NCBI RefSeq assembly: GCF_009498215.1
Contig: NZ_CP043499.1
Coordinates: 1,686,001 to 1,750,000 of the forward strand
Direction: 5' to 3'
Source: Rhizobium grahamii
GTDB taxonomy: Bacteria; Pseudomonadota; Alphaproteobacteria; Rhizobiales; Rhizobiaceae
Length of the DNA: 64,000 nt
Positions 1-9,065 of this stretch are shown piece by piece (the first letter of the stretch is position 1; the number at the start of each line of letters is the position of its first letter). The notes beneath the pieces are model-generated. The model ran no database searches, had not been told where the DNA came from, and worked only from the letters and a program-made list of their open reading frames with translations. The position numbers were made by a program, and so were the translations under genes.

Positions 1-568
1 AATGATTGAGATCGGTCAGCAGATCCAGCACTTCGACCTGATGGCTGATATCGAGGAAGGTCGTTGGCTCATCCAGCAGCAGAAGCTCCGTCTGCTGCGC
101 AAGGGCCATGGCGATCCACACGCGCTGGCGTTGCCCGCCGGAGAGCTCGTCGACAGGCCTCTCCGCCAACTCGGACGTCTTGGTCGCCGTCAGCGCTGCA
201 TCGACGGCTTCGTCGTCCTTTCGCGTCCAGCGCGAGAAGAGCCCCTGATGCGGGTGTCTTCCCCGGCCGACGAGATCGGCGACGGTGATCCCCTCGGGCG
301 CGATGGGCGACTGCGGCAGAAGGCCCAATATACGTGCAAGCTCCCGCGACGGCGTGCGATGGATCGACTTGCCGTCAAGCAGGACCTGCCCCTGGCGCGG
401 CGCGAGCAGCCTCGACATGGTCCGCAGCAATGTGGATTTGCCGCAGGCATTGGCGCCGACGATCGCCGTCACCTTTCCGGGCGGAACGGCGAAATCGAGC
501 ATCTGCAGGATCTCGGTCTCGCCATAACCTGCCGACAGGCCGGTGGCGACGAGGGAATGAACTGTCAT
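1..568 (-). CDS. Iron-siderophore ABC transporter ATP-binding protein (3' end cut off by window)
   Basis: Cytoplasmic ATPase that powers import of a ferric siderophore through the two FecCD permeases encoded upstream. Only the first 189 residues are present; the reading frame is open at the window edge. Visible motifs are Walker A (GANACGKS, residues 38-45), the ABC signature LSGGQ (142-146) and Walker B LLLLDE followed by PTTFLD (from 162), the pattern of the FecE/FhuC/FepC family. The start ATG overlaps the stop of the upstream permease gene (ATGA), so the genes are translationally coupled. The specific siderophore cannot be read from the sequence. Confidence 0.9.
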   Translation of the reverse strand, partial: MTVHSLVATGLSAGYGETEILQMLDFAVPPGKVTAIVGANACGKSTLLRTMSRLLAPRQGQVLLDGKSIHRTPSRELARILGLLPQSPIAPEGITVADLVGRGRHPHQGLFSRWTRKDDEAVDAALTATKTSELAERPVDELSGGQRQRVWIAMALAQQTELLLLDEPTTFLDISHQVEVLDLLTDLNH

Positions 569-1599
569 AGCGAGCCTCCGCTCCTGTTGACGCGGACGAT
601 CAGGAAAATCAGGTAAGGAGCGCCGAGAGCGCCCGTCACGACGCCGACGGGATAACGGCTCGGCAGGAGGAACTGCCCGACATAGTCGCCACCGAGCGCG
701 AGAACCGCGCCGACGAGTGCAGCGGGAACCAGCAGCGAGCCGCTGTTCTTGATGAGGCGCGCCGCTATCGGGCCAGAGAGAAAGGCCACAAAGGCAATCG
801 GACCTGTGACCGCCGTCGCCGACGCAATCATCCCGACCGCGGAGACGATGATGAGGATCCGTGTGCGCGAAACTCCCACCCCAAGCGCCGCCGCCGTATC
901 GTCTCCAAGACGCAGCGCTTCCAGATCGCGCGCGCGGCTCAGCAGGAACCCGCCGAAGACGAACAGCGACAGGACCAGCGGTGCAGCTTGGGAAAGTTGA
1001 GCGCCGTTCACGCTGCCGGTCAACCAGCGCATCGCCTCCTGCAAGGTCCATGCCGGTGCCTGCGAAAGAATGTAGGCGATGACGCTTTCCAGCATCGCCG
1101 AAACGCCGATGCCGACGAGAATAAGACGGGTGCCGGCGACACCGTTTCGAAACGACAAACCATAGACGAGGAGGGCAACGCCAAGCCCGGCAGCCACCGC
1201 GATGACGGAGACCGCCGGTCCCTTCAGCGACAGGACGACGATCGCAAACACGGCTGCGGCACTCGCACCCGAGCTGATGCCGACGATATCGGGGCTGGCG
1301 AGCGGGTTGCGCAGCATGATCTGGAACGCCACGCCCCCGAGCCCGAAGCTCGCGCCGGCAAGCACGGAAAGGACCGCGCGCGGCAATCGAAGCTGGCCGA
1401 CGGTAAAGGATGCACCGGCCACGTTTTCACCGAGCAGCACCCGGATGACATCTTGTAGCGGCGTAAAGGATTGTCCGAGCGACAAAGTCAGCGCGAAAAC
1501 CGCAACGACGAGCGATGCCAGCACGACGACAACGGCGGAGTGCCTGCGCCTGCGGATGCGGCGGTTCTCGACGATGCGCTCGAGAGATGAGACCATCAT
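565..1599 (-). CDS. FecCD-family siderophore permease (second subunit)
   Basis: Integral inner-membrane permease of about 344 residues, one half of the FecC/FecD-type channel that takes ferric siderophore from the periplasmic binding protein. It has many hydrophobic segments and the family signatures LRLPRAVLSVLAGASFGLGG, RNPLASPDIVGISSGAS and, near the C-terminus, VTGPIAFVAFLSGP. The open frame extends upstream, but that extension is arginine-rich and overlaps the preceding gene. I chose the ATG at 1599, with another ATG at 1596, because it overlaps the preceding stop as ATGATG. It is the second permease of the operon binding protein, permease, permease, ATPase. Confidence 0.92.
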   Translation of the reverse strand: MMVSSLERIVENRRIRRRRHSAVVVVLASLVVAVFALTLSLGQSFTPLQDVIRVLLGENVAGASFTVGQLRLPRAVLSVLAGASFGLGGVAFQIMLRNPLASPDIVGISSGASAAAVFAIVVLSLKGPAVSVIAVAAGLGVALLVYGLSFRNGVAGTRLILVGIGVSAMLESVIAYILSQAPAWTLQEAMRWLTGSVNGAQLSQAAPLVLSLFVFGGFLLSRARDLEALRLGDDTAAALGVGVSRTRILIIVSAVGMIASATAVTGPIAFVAFLSGPIAARLIKNSGSLLVPAALVGAVLALGGDYVGQFLLPSRYPVGVVTGALGAPYLIFLIVRVNRSGGSL

Positions 1600-2639
1600 A
1601 GCTCGCGCACCCTCTGTCGCCTGACGATGGCAATGAAGACAGGAGCGCCGAGAAGGGCCGTCACGATGCCGACGTCGAGTTCGGCAGGCCTCGCAACGAT
1701 CCGCCCGACGATATCGGCGGCAAGCAACAGACCGGCGCCCCCGATCGCCGAGAACGGCAGGAGCCAGCGGTGGTCGACACCGACAAGCAACCGGCATAGA
1801 TGCGGCACCACAAGACCGAGAAAGGCGATCGGGCCACAGACGGCGGTGGTCGCGCCGCAGAGAAGAATGGCGCCGAGCGATGCGACCGCCCGCGCTAGCG
1901 CCACGTTTTCACCGAGCCCCGCGGCCAGCTCATCGCCTAGGGCCAGCGAATTCAACTTCCGGGCCGACAGGAGGCTGATGGCGAAGCCCACGGCGAGAAA
2001 CGGAAGGACAGGCATGATCCGCTCGAAGGTCGCCCCGCCCACGCCTCCGATCTGCCAGGAGCGGATACCGCCGGCAATATCGTTGCGTGGCAGCACGACA
2101 GCGATAACCATCGACGCGAAGGCCACGGATGTCGCCGTTCCCGAGAGCGCAAGCTTCAACGGCGTCGCGCCGCCACGTCCCAAGGATCCGATCGTGTAAA
2201 CGAAGACGGCGGCGCAGCCGGCGCCTAGAATCGCCGACCAGATATAGGCTTCGGCAGAGGTTATACCGAACCAGGCGACGCCAACGACCACGGCGAGCGA
2301 CGCGCCCATGTTGACGCCCAGAATTCCGGGATCGGCAAGCGGATTGCGGGTCACGCCCTGCATGATCGCTCCCGCGAGCCCCAGCGCCGCACCTGCAAGA
2401 ATGGCAAGCAGCGTCCGTGGAATTCGCACCGCAACCGCGGCCTGGCCAATGTTGTCGACATGACCGCTCAGTGCCGAGCCGATATCAGGCCAGCTCACGT
2501 CGCGTGTACCGACAGTGACTGAAACTGCGCACAGGCAAGCAAGCAACGCGATCAAGCCTAGCAGCCAGAAGCCGCGAGCCGGGTTGCTCCGCCCGACAAG
2601 GCCCGCCTTGCGGGACGTCTTTCTGTCACGACTGATCAT
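1596..2639 (-). CDS. FecCD-family siderophore permease (first subunit)
   Basis: Polytopic inner-membrane permease of 347 residues, paralogous to its downstream neighbour. Family markers are IPRTLLAILAGAALGLAGAI, TRNPLADPGILGVNMGAS and CGPIAFLGLVVPHLCRLLVG; the last is the usual ATPase-coupling region of FecCD/BtuC permeases. It overlaps the binding-protein gene upstream and the second permease gene downstream by 4 bases each, so all four import genes form one tightly coupled operon. It is expected to form a heterodimer with the other permease. Confidence 0.93.
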   Translation of the reverse strand: MISRDRKTSRKAGLVGRSNPARGFWLLGLIALLACLCAVSVTVGTRDVSWPDIGSALSGHVDNIGQAAVAVRIPRTLLAILAGAALGLAGAIMQGVTRNPLADPGILGVNMGASLAVVVGVAWFGITSAEAYIWSAILGAGCAAVFVYTIGSLGRGGATPLKLALSGTATSVAFASMVIAVVLPRNDIAGGIRSWQIGGVGGATFERIMPVLPFLAVGFAISLLSARKLNSLALGDELAAGLGENVALARAVASLGAILLCGATTAVCGPIAFLGLVVPHLCRLLVGVDHRWLLPFSAIGGAGLLLAADIVGRIVARPAELDVGIVTALLGAPVFIAIVRRQRVREL

Positions 2640-3643
2640 TGAGATTTGCTTGGAGACTTTCTTGCCGCATCCGCAAGCAAGGCCACGTAGTCCTTCAGGA
2701 CCCAGGAGATCGACAGCGGCGTCGGGTTGGCGGCCGTGCCGACAGGATTGGGACCAAGCGTGACAAGCGCACCCTTGCCGATAGCCGGCATCCTGGCCAT
2801 CAGCGGATTTTTCTCGAGCGCCTCGAGCAGCTGTTCATTTCCATAGGTCACGACGATATCGACATCATCGAAGGTATCGATGCGCTCCGCGCTGATAGAA
2901 CCTGCGAACTTCCCGGGTGCCGACGCAGCAACAATGCTCTTCGGAGAGGTAAGTCCGAGATCGGCGAAGAATTTCACGCGCGTGTCATTCGTCGTATAGA
3001 AATTGACGGTGCTCAGATCGCTGGCGTTGAGATGTGTCAGGAACATCGCGGACTTGCCGTGCAATTCCGGATAGCTCGCCACTGTCTGGGCAATCTCGCC
3101 CTCGATCTTCTTGATGAGCGCTTCTCCCTCGGCGGCCATGCCCATTCCGGCGCTGTCGAGGCGGATCATCTCGCGCCAATCGGTGGACCATGGCGCTTCA
3201 GGATAGGCAACAACCGGAGCGATCTGGCTCAGCGTGTCGTAGTCCGACTGGCTGAGACCGGAATAGGCGGCCAGAATGACATCGGGGTGAGTGGCTGCCA
3301 CCGCCTCGAAGTCGATCCCGTCCCCTTCGTCGAAAAGCACGGGCTTGTCGGCGTGGAGCTCTTTCAGGCGATCCGCGACCCATGGCAGGAGACCATCGCC
3401 GTCGTCGTCGCCGAAATTCGCTGAAGCAAAGCCCACAGGCACGATCCCGAGCGCCAGCGGCACTTCATGGTTGGCCCAGGCCACCGTCGCGACTCGCTCG
3501 GGTTTCTTGGCGATGACGGTCGTTCCGAACGCGTGCTTGATAACGACAGGATAGGACGTCGCACCGTCCGCCCACGCGTAAACAGGGGCGAGTAGCCAGG
3601 TGCATATCGCGACCAATCGCGCGAGATGGTTCAACCGATGCAT
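2636..3643 (-). CDS. Periplasmic iron-siderophore binding protein
   Basis: Substrate-binding protein of a siderophore ABC importer (FecB/FhuD class), about 335 residues. The N-terminus (MHRLNHLARLVAIC, then a hydrophobic stretch ending PVYAWA) is a signal peptide. The mature part has the family pattern KPERVATVAW, DEGDGIDFEAVAATHPDVIL and DVDIVVTYGN. An in-frame start 21 bases upstream exists, but ATG 3643 gives the better signal peptide. It is the first gene of the minus-strand import operon and is transcribed divergently from the TonB-dependent receptor. The natural ligand is not predictable from this. Confidence 0.9.
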   Translation of the reverse strand: MHRLNHLARLVAICTWLLAPVYAWADGATSYPVVIKHAFGTTVIAKKPERVATVAWANHEVPLALGIVPVGFASANFGDDDGDGLLPWVADRLKELHADKPVLFDEGDGIDFEAVAATHPDVILAAYSGLSQSDYDTLSQIAPVVAYPEAPWSTDWREMIRLDSAGMGMAAEGEALIKKIEGEIAQTVASYPELHGKSAMFLTHLNASDLSTVNFYTTNDTRVKFFADLGLTSPKSIVAASAPGKFAGSISAERIDTFDDVDIVVTYGNEQLLEALEKNPLMARMPAIGKGALVTLGPNPVGTAANPTPLSISWVLKDYVALLADAARKSPSKSQ

Positions 3644-3763
3644 TGCGTCAACTCCGCCTGCCATTTAAGTGGACTTCCAGTCTCAGGTTCAGGCGATCGC
3701 GTCAACAGCCTGCCCAGCGCTTGTTGAAAAGCGAGGTCAGTTTCCCGTCGGTTCCTACAAAAA

Positions 3764-3798
3764 TGGAGAAAGTTACAATACTGGACAATCATTCTCCA
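3764..3798. promoter_or_regulatory. Inverted and direct repeats in the siderophore divergent promoter region
   Basis: The 318-base gap between the binding-protein gene and the receptor gene holds TGGAGAA at 3764-3770 and its exact inverted copy TTCTCCA at 3792-3798. The related sequence TGGACAA lies at 3782-3788, which makes a direct repeat 18 bases apart, and a small inverted repeat CTGGA-N9-TCCAG lies at 3781-3799. AraC-family activators usually bind direct repeats and one is encoded next door, so this is a plausible operator. I saw no clear TATAAT-type promoter and no convincing Fur or RirA box in the gap. Confidence 0.35.
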
Positions 3799-3961
3799 GT
3801 TAATGGCCATTCGGGCTCGTAAGAGGACGAACGCGCGACGAATACGGAACGAGCAATCAAGCTCGGGTTTTCGGCGCAGCGCCTCCTCGTTGTCCGATCC
3901 CAAGACGCTGACGCGCGGTTGCCAAGGCTAGTTGTGACCATAGGATTTTTGGAACTTGAAT

Positions 3962-6097
3962 ATGCACATTGAAAGAAAAGCCGGTCGCCTGACGGCAAGC
4001 CCTCGCCGCTCTCGCAAGATGGTCCTTCTTGGTTGCACGGCACTCATCGCTTCCATGCCGACGTTCTCGTATGGCGAGGACACCGACACCTCGGGTTCCG
4101 ATACGGCGCTCTCGCCTATTGTCCTTCAAGGTGTTGGTATTGGTCTCGACCTGGAAAACGATTCAAAATCGATCGTCGCCAAGAAGACGACCGCCGGCGG
4201 CGCGATGGCCACCGACATTCTTGATATCCCCGCTTCCGTCTCCGTCATCACCTCCAAGGAAATCGAGGAGCGCGGCGCGCAGAACGTAGAGCAGGTCCTG
4301 CAGTACACCTCTGGCGTCACGACCGATTTTTATGGGTCGGACGACCGCTTCGACTATTTCAAGATCCGCGGCTTCGACGCCAACATGTACCGTGATGGTC
4401 TGCTCATCGGCAGCCCGTTCGGCGGCCTGCGCGAGGAGCCATACGCCTACGAGCGTGTCGAGGTCCTCAAGGGTGCAAACTCGGCAGGCTTTGGCGCTTC
4501 AGATCCGGGCGGATCGGTGAACTACGTGACCAAGCGTCCTAAGAGCGAACGCTTCGGCGAGGTCTATGCGACGGGCGGTTCTTATAGCCACGGCGAGACC
4601 GGCTTTGACTTCGGCGACAACGTCACCGCCGACGACACGCTGTCCTATCGCATCACCGGTAAGTTCCAGAGATCCGACGACGAGTACGATTACTCCCAGA
4701 ACGATGAGAATTTCATCATGGGAGGCGTGACCTGGCGTCCGAGCGGCGACACCAATCTGTCTGTCATCTTCGACCATCTCGATCGCGACGGCGTGCCCGG
4801 TAGCGGCGGCCAGCCTGTCGGGTCGAATTTCTCCAGAAGCCGGTTCTTCGGCGAACCCGACTTCAACTACCGCGACATAAACCGCAATGCCATCAATATC
4901 CTGTTCGACCGTGATTTCGGCGAAGGTCTGACCTTCAATGCGAACGCACGCTACAGCAAGTCGCGGTCGAACTTCGGTTACGCCTATATCTCGGCGACGC
5001 CAACGAACGGATCGACGATCGCGGATCGCGCCTACTTCGCCAACGACAGTTCGGACGAGCAGTTCATCGTCGATGCACACCTGCAGTATGATGCGAGTTT
5101 CGAGGACATCGACAACCGCACACTGCTCGGCCTTGAGTACAACGACTATACCAAGGACAGCGCCAGCTATTGGGGCGGCGCGCCGGGAATCGATTGGACG
5201 AACCCGGTCTATACGGGCGCTCCGACGTCCGTACCGATCTATGCCAATACGCGAAACGATCAGAAGACGAAGGCGATCTATCTGCAGGAAGAGCTGACGT
5301 TCTTCGACAAGCTGATCGCGACTGTCGGCCTGCGAAACGATTGGCTGGATCTCGACGAGGCAAACAAGCTCAACAACACCTCGAAGTCCGGCGATTTCAG
5401 CGAGTTCACCAAGCGCTTCGGCCTCACCTACAAGCTCACCGACGAGTTTTCCGCCTATGCGAGCTACGCGGAGTCCGCAGCCCCACCGCAGATCGGCACA
5501 GCACCCGAGACAGGCAAGCAATACGAAATCGGCGTCAAGTATGCGCCTACGGACTTCCCGGCAATCTTCAGCGCCGCCGTCTACGACCTGACGAAGGAGA
5601 ACATCACCGTCACGGATTCCACGACGCTGCTGCAGTCAACCGTTGGAAAGGTCCGCAATCGCGGTATCGACCTTGAAGCCAAGGCGGAGGTCACGAACAA
5701 CGTCAACGTCATTGCTGCTTATTCCTATATCGACTCGAAGATCGTCGAGAATGGAACAGGCGGCAACGAGGGCAATCGACTCGCTCTGGTGCCGACCCAC
5801 TTTGCATCTGCCTGGGTCACCTACACGTTGGAAGGCAACGGACCGCGGGGAGACATGACCTTCGGGCTCGGCAGCCGCTATACCGGCTCGTATTACATGA
5901 GCGACGCCAACACCTCGAAGTCGAAAGGCAACGTCGTGTTCGACGCATCCTTCAACTACAAGATCCAGGAAAACACCACATTCCAGCTGAATGTCAGCAA
6001 TCTGTTCGACGAGAAGCACGTGGCATACGGCGGCTTCGGAGCGGATTTCTACAATCCCGGCCGGGCAATCTACGCAACGCTTCGCCAGACTTGGTAA
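3962..6097 (+). CDS. TonB-dependent siderophore receptor
   Basis: Outer-membrane gated beta-barrel that takes up a ferric siderophore using TonB energy; about 711 residues, a usual length. There is a long signal peptide (RRSRKMVLLGC to about residue 38). The plug domain is clear: LDIPASVSVITSKEIEERGA, QYTSGV, the KIRGFDA segment, and GANSAGFGASDPGGSVNYVT. The C-terminus NPGRAIYATLRQTW ends in an aromatic residue as barrel proteins do. The N-terminus shows no obvious extra signalling domain. ATG 3962 is preferred to an in-frame TTG two codons upstream; GGAA lies about 8-11 bases before it. It is divergent from the import operon and convergent with the AraC gene, which together make a complete uptake locus. 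Confidence 0.95.
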   Translation: MHIERKAGRLTASPRRSRKMVLLGCTALIASMPTFSYGEDTDTSGSDTALSPIVLQGVGIGLDLENDSKSIVAKKTTAGGAMATDILDIPASVSVITSKEIEERGAQNVEQVLQYTSGVTTDFYGSDDRFDYFKIRGFDANMYRDGLLIGSPFGGLREEPYAYERVEVLKGANSAGFGASDPGGSVNYVTKRPKSERFGEVYATGGSYSHGETGFDFGDNVTADDTLSYRITGKFQRSDDEYDYSQNDENFIMGGVTWRPSGDTNLSVIFDHLDRDGVPGSGGQPVGSNFSRSRFFGEPDFNYRDINRNAINILFDRDFGEGLTFNANARYSKSRSNFGYAYISATPTNGSTIADRAYFANDSSDEQFIVDAHLQYDASFEDIDNRTLLGLEYNDYTKDSASYWGGAPGIDWTNPVYTGAPTSVPIYANTRNDQKTKAIYLQEELTFFDKLIATVGLRNDWLDLDEANKLNNTSKSGDFSEFTKRFGLTYKLTDEFSAYASYAESAAPPQIGTAPETGKQYEIGVKYAPTDFPAIFSAAVYDLTKENITVTDSTTLLQSTVGKVRNRGIDLEAKAEVTNNVNVIAAYSYIDSKIVENGTGGNEGNRLALVPTHFASAWVTYTLEGNGPRGDMTFGLGSRYTGSYYMSDANTSKSKGNVVFDASFNYKIQENTTFQLNVSNLFDEKHVAYGGFGADFYNPGRAIYATLRQTW

Positions 6098-6145
6098 ACG
6101 GACGACCCGCCCACTCTCTGTTCCGGGTGGGCGGACGGCCAGCGG

Positions 6146-7021
6146 TTAGCGCGTCTGCTGCAGACGCCGCCAGGCGGCTGGCGTGTCGCCGGCGATCTGG
6201 CGGAAGACCTTGGTAAGATGCGCCTGATCGGAGAAGCCCAGCTGCGCGGCGACGTCTGCCACGGACAATTCGCTTTCGAGCAGCAGCGTCTTGGCGTGCT
6301 CGATGCGTTTCCCCAACTGCCATTGCAGCGGCGTCTTGCCGGTCGTCTGCCTGAAGACATTGGAGAACCAGCTTTCGGAAAGTCCAACCGTCTCGGCCAT
6401 CTCGGCGACGGTGAAGCGGCGATCGGTCAACCCATCGAAACGAGCCGTCAGCTTGTTCATCTGCGCCTGAGTGAGCCTTCCGTTCGCCTGCTCGGAGCCC
6501 GTCTCGGAAAGATCCAGCAGGCCCGCAACGATGCTGCCGACAAGGCTCTCACCGTAGATCTCGTGCTTCGAAGGCTTCGAGACCTCATCGACAACGAGGC
6601 GAGCCAGTGTCTCGATAGCGCCTGTATCCTGAATTTCGACGGATCGGCGCAGCGCCGTCAACGCCGCGGAGGCGCCCACGGCCGGGGCGAGATATTTGAG
6701 CAGCTTGTCCTTATGCAGATGCAGATTGAGATGCGAGAAGCGGTGTGTCGCGCTGCTTGTCGTCCACATGGGGACACCCGGCGGAACATAAACCGCCCGC
6801 ATCATCGGGCGATGGTGCTGGAGAAAATCACCGTTGCGGTTGGATATTCGAACCTGCGACGAGACATCGCTGAAGAACACCATGATACGCGGATCATCCG
6901 CCAGGTAGTAGCCCGTAGCACCGGCCTGGCTCTCCGCTTCCCAATAGGCGCTGACGAGACCATCGAACTGGCGCCACTTGACAGGCGCCACCACCCGGAT
7001 GCCTTCGGTGCGCCACTTCAT
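6146..7021 (-). CDS. AraC-family transcriptional regulator, probably of siderophore uptake
   Basis: DNA-binding regulator of about 291 residues. The C-terminal third carries two AraC helix-turn-helix units: FTVAEMAETVGLSESWFSNVFRQ with TGKTPLQWQ, and LSVADVAAQLGFSDQAHLTKVFRQ followed by AGDTPAAWRR. The N-terminal part, containing RAVYVPPGVPMWTTSS, is a cupin-like sensor region. AraC proteins next to siderophore receptors (for example RhrA or YbtA types) commonly activate uptake genes when the ferric siderophore is present; that role is inferred here from position. The frame extends 25 residues upstream; I use ATG 7021 because the sequence before it does not look conserved. It ends convergent to the receptor gene. 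Confidence 0.85.
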   Translation of the reverse strand: MKWRTEGIRVVAPVKWRQFDGLVSAYWEAESQAGATGYYLADDPRIMVFFSDVSSQVRISNRNGDFLQHHRPMMRAVYVPPGVPMWTTSSATHRFSHLNLHLHKDKLLKYLAPAVGASAALTALRRSVEIQDTGAIETLARLVVDEVSKPSKHEIYGESLVGSIVAGLLDLSETGSEQANGRLTQAQMNKLTARFDGLTDRRFTVAEMAETVGLSESWFSNVFRQTTGKTPLQWQLGKRIEHAKTLLLESELSVADVAAQLGFSDQAHLTKVFRQIAGDTPAAWRRLQQTR

Positions 7022-7245
7022 GGAATGCCAAAACTTCACTCTACCGATCCATCCTTGCCAACTCGCGCATGCGAGCAAATCGGCAGTGGAGAGCAACGAT
7101 CACGGTCGTTCTCTGTCGAGATTTCGTTCGAGCGGAAGCATCGAACATAACATGACTTCAAATATCATGTTTTTCGACATTGGCAAGTCGGTCCCGGATG
7201 CGTCCGCCTGGGGCCGGTCAGAGGAAAGCGCATCTGCGCGTGGTC

Positions 7246-8082
7246 TCAGTTCCTGAGCGCGGCTTTGATGACATCCATGCTTGTGCGGAGGCCGATCTCG
7301 ATATTCGGATCGGCGTGGACCAAGGGAGAGAACAGTTCAAAGGAGTAGGCGCCCTGATAGCCGACGGTATTCAGGTGCTTGATCTGCTCAACATTTCCCA
7401 GCCGGTCGGCCTCGGTCACCAGAATGCGGTGCTTGTCCTGCATGTCTTCCGGTCTCAGGCTGGCGTCGACGACACCCGAGATATGAACGATGCCGGTCCA
7501 CTGGGGGAAAAACTCCGTCTCATCGGCGAGATGGTGATGAAAGGTATCGTGGACGAGACGAAAGCGGTCTTTGCCCCCGACTGCCTCGAACGCATCGACC
7601 GCCTCTCGCTTCAGCCGGAGCGATGAGGTGGTGAAGCCCAGAGGCTCCACGAGCCCCACCAGGTCTTGCTCTTCCAACATTGGCAGGATCGCTGCAAGAG
7701 CGTTGCGAAGGCCGGCGAGGCGCTGTTCTGTCGGTTCATCTACGCCATCATTGCTCGGAATGAGGCTGATGGTTTCCGCCCCACTTTCCTTTGCCTGCGA
7801 GATCAGCAGTTCGACTTTCTCCCGCATGGCTTCAGACCAACGATTGAAGCCATAAACTTCGGATAATCCAAGCAACCGAATACCCTTTTCGCGCGCGTAC
7901 TTGCCTACGTCGGCCGGCCGGGCTCCGTCAAAGAACGCACGGCTGGTCAGTTCCTTGTCAGCAAGGTCGTTTCGAAGTTCGACACCCATGCATCCGAGCC
8001 TCGCCGCAAGGTCCACGAACTGCCGGCTGTCGAGGGCCGGAGCGGTGATGTGGTTGAGCGCGAATTTGATCTGTTCACTCAC
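7246..8082 (-). CDS. Sugar-phosphate isomerase/epimerase-like TIM-barrel protein (IolI/MocC-like)
   Basis: Predicted xylose-isomerase-like TIM barrel of about 278 residues. Barrel-strand motifs with likely metal ligands are visible: MGVELRN, LVGLVEPLGF, RLVHDTFHH, GIVHISGV and GAYSFELFSP (Glu, Asp-His and His ligands of the AP-endonuclease-2 superfamily). IolI, IolE and MocC of inositol and rhizopine catabolism belong to this fold, so a role on a cyclitol or sugar is likely; the exact reaction is not known. The start is taken as GTG 8082, which has GGAGAA 6-11 bases before it; ATG 8100 is an in-frame alternative. It is the last gene of the six-gene minus-strand operon. Confidence 0.75.
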   Translation of the reverse strand: MSEQIKFALNHITAPALDSRQFVDLAARLGCMGVELRNDLADKELTSRAFFDGARPADVGKYAREKGIRLLGLSEVYGFNRWSEAMREKVELLISQAKESGAETISLIPSNDGVDEPTEQRLAGLRNALAAILPMLEEQDLVGLVEPLGFTTSSLRLKREAVDAFEAVGGKDRFRLVHDTFHHHLADETEFFPQWTGIVHISGVVDASLRPEDMQDKHRILVTEADRLGNVEQIKHLNTVGYQGAYSFELFSPLVHADPNIEIGLRTSMDVIKAALRN

Positions 8083-8155
8083 GTCTGGTTCTCCAATCAT
8101 ATGGAAGGCTGTTATCGCAATTGTCTGTTCCGGGGACGGCGGCCGAAGCCACTGA

Positions 8156-9040
8156 TCACCCCATGCGCTCGGATGCATAGCTTCCCGGGCTTGCCGGGAA
8201 GACGACGGTGCGGTTGCCGTTCAGGAAGGAGCGGCGGTGGATATGGGCATGGATGGCGCGTGCCAGTACCTGGCTTTCGACATCGCGGCCGATCGAGACA
8301 TAGTCGTCGGCGCTCTGCGCATGCGTGATGCGGGCCGTGTCCTGTTCGATGATCGGGCCCTCGTCGAGGTCGGCGGTGACATAGTGGGCCGTCGCGCCAA
8401 TCAGCTTCACGCCGCGCTCGTAGGCCTGCTTGTAGGGGTTGGCGCCCTTGAAGCTCGGCAGGAAGGAGTGGTGGATGTTGATGATCCGGCCGGACATCTT
8501 GCGGCACATCGCATCCGACAGAACCTGCATGTAGCGGGCAAGAACCACCAGTTCCGTTCCCGTCTGCTCGACGAGATCGAGCAGCTGCGCTTCCGCCTGC
8601 GGCTTGTTTTCCTTCGTCACCTTGATGTGGTGGAAGGGAATGTCGTGATTGACGACCACCTTCTGGTAATCGAAGTGATTGGAGACGACGCCGACGATCT
8701 CGATCGGCAGCGCGCCGATCTTCCAGCGATAGAGCAGGTCATTCAGGCAGTGGCCGAAGCGCGAGACCATCAGCAGCACCTTCATGCGCTGGTCGCCGTC
8801 GTAGATCTCCGCATCCATGCCGAACTTTTCCGCCACAGGCACGAAGCCTTCCTTCAGTGCCGGCAGCGCCACGCCTTCTTCGGAGATGAAGCTGACGCGG
8901 GTGAAGAACCTGCCGGTGCTCAGATCGTCGAACTGCGAGGAATCGGTGATGTTGCAGCCCTGGTCGGACAGATAGTTCGAAATCGCCGCAACAATCCCGC
9001 GCGTCGATGGGCAGGTAACGGTTAGAACGTATTTATTCAT
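8156..9040 (-). CDS. purU: Formyltetrahydrofolate deformylase
   Basis: Hydrolyses 10-formyl-tetrahydrofolate to formate and tetrahydrofolate in the cytoplasm; 294 residues, the usual length. The N-terminal 80 or so residues form an ACT domain (LTVTCPSTRGIVAAISNYLS). The formyltransferase-like catalytic domain carries RIINIHHSFLPSF and ATAHYVTADLDEGPIIEQD, containing the Asn, His and Asp of the active site. GGAGGG precedes ATG 9040. In this operon it follows an oxygenase set and a PanB-like gene and not purine genes. That fits disposal of one-carbon units released by demethylation, which is an inference. The same pairing of purU with oxidative demethylases is known in methylated-compound catabolism. 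Confidence 0.93.
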   Translation of the reverse strand: MNKYVLTVTCPSTRGIVAAISNYLSDQGCNITDSSQFDDLSTGRFFTRVSFISEEGVALPALKEGFVPVAEKFGMDAEIYDGDQRMKVLLMVSRFGHCLNDLLYRWKIGALPIEIVGVVSNHFDYQKVVVNHDIPFHHIKVTKENKPQAEAQLLDLVEQTGTELVVLARYMQVLSDAMCRKMSGRIINIHHSFLPSFKGANPYKQAYERGVKLIGATAHYVTADLDEGPIIEQDTARITHAQSADDYVSIGRDVESQVLARAIHAHIHRRSFLNGNRTVVFPASPGSYASERMG

Positions 9041-9065
9041 GGTGTGGGGCTCCCTCCCCGCAGTC

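Noticed and set aside
3721..3961. Fur or RirA box before the siderophore receptor
   Set aside because: I found no TGA-N9-TCA or Fur-like 19-mer; only repeats more in line with an AraC-type site.
4499..5521. 340-codon minus-strand frame opposite the TonB receptor
   Set aside because: Shadow of the receptor; repetitive Val/Ile/Arg composition and no start signal.
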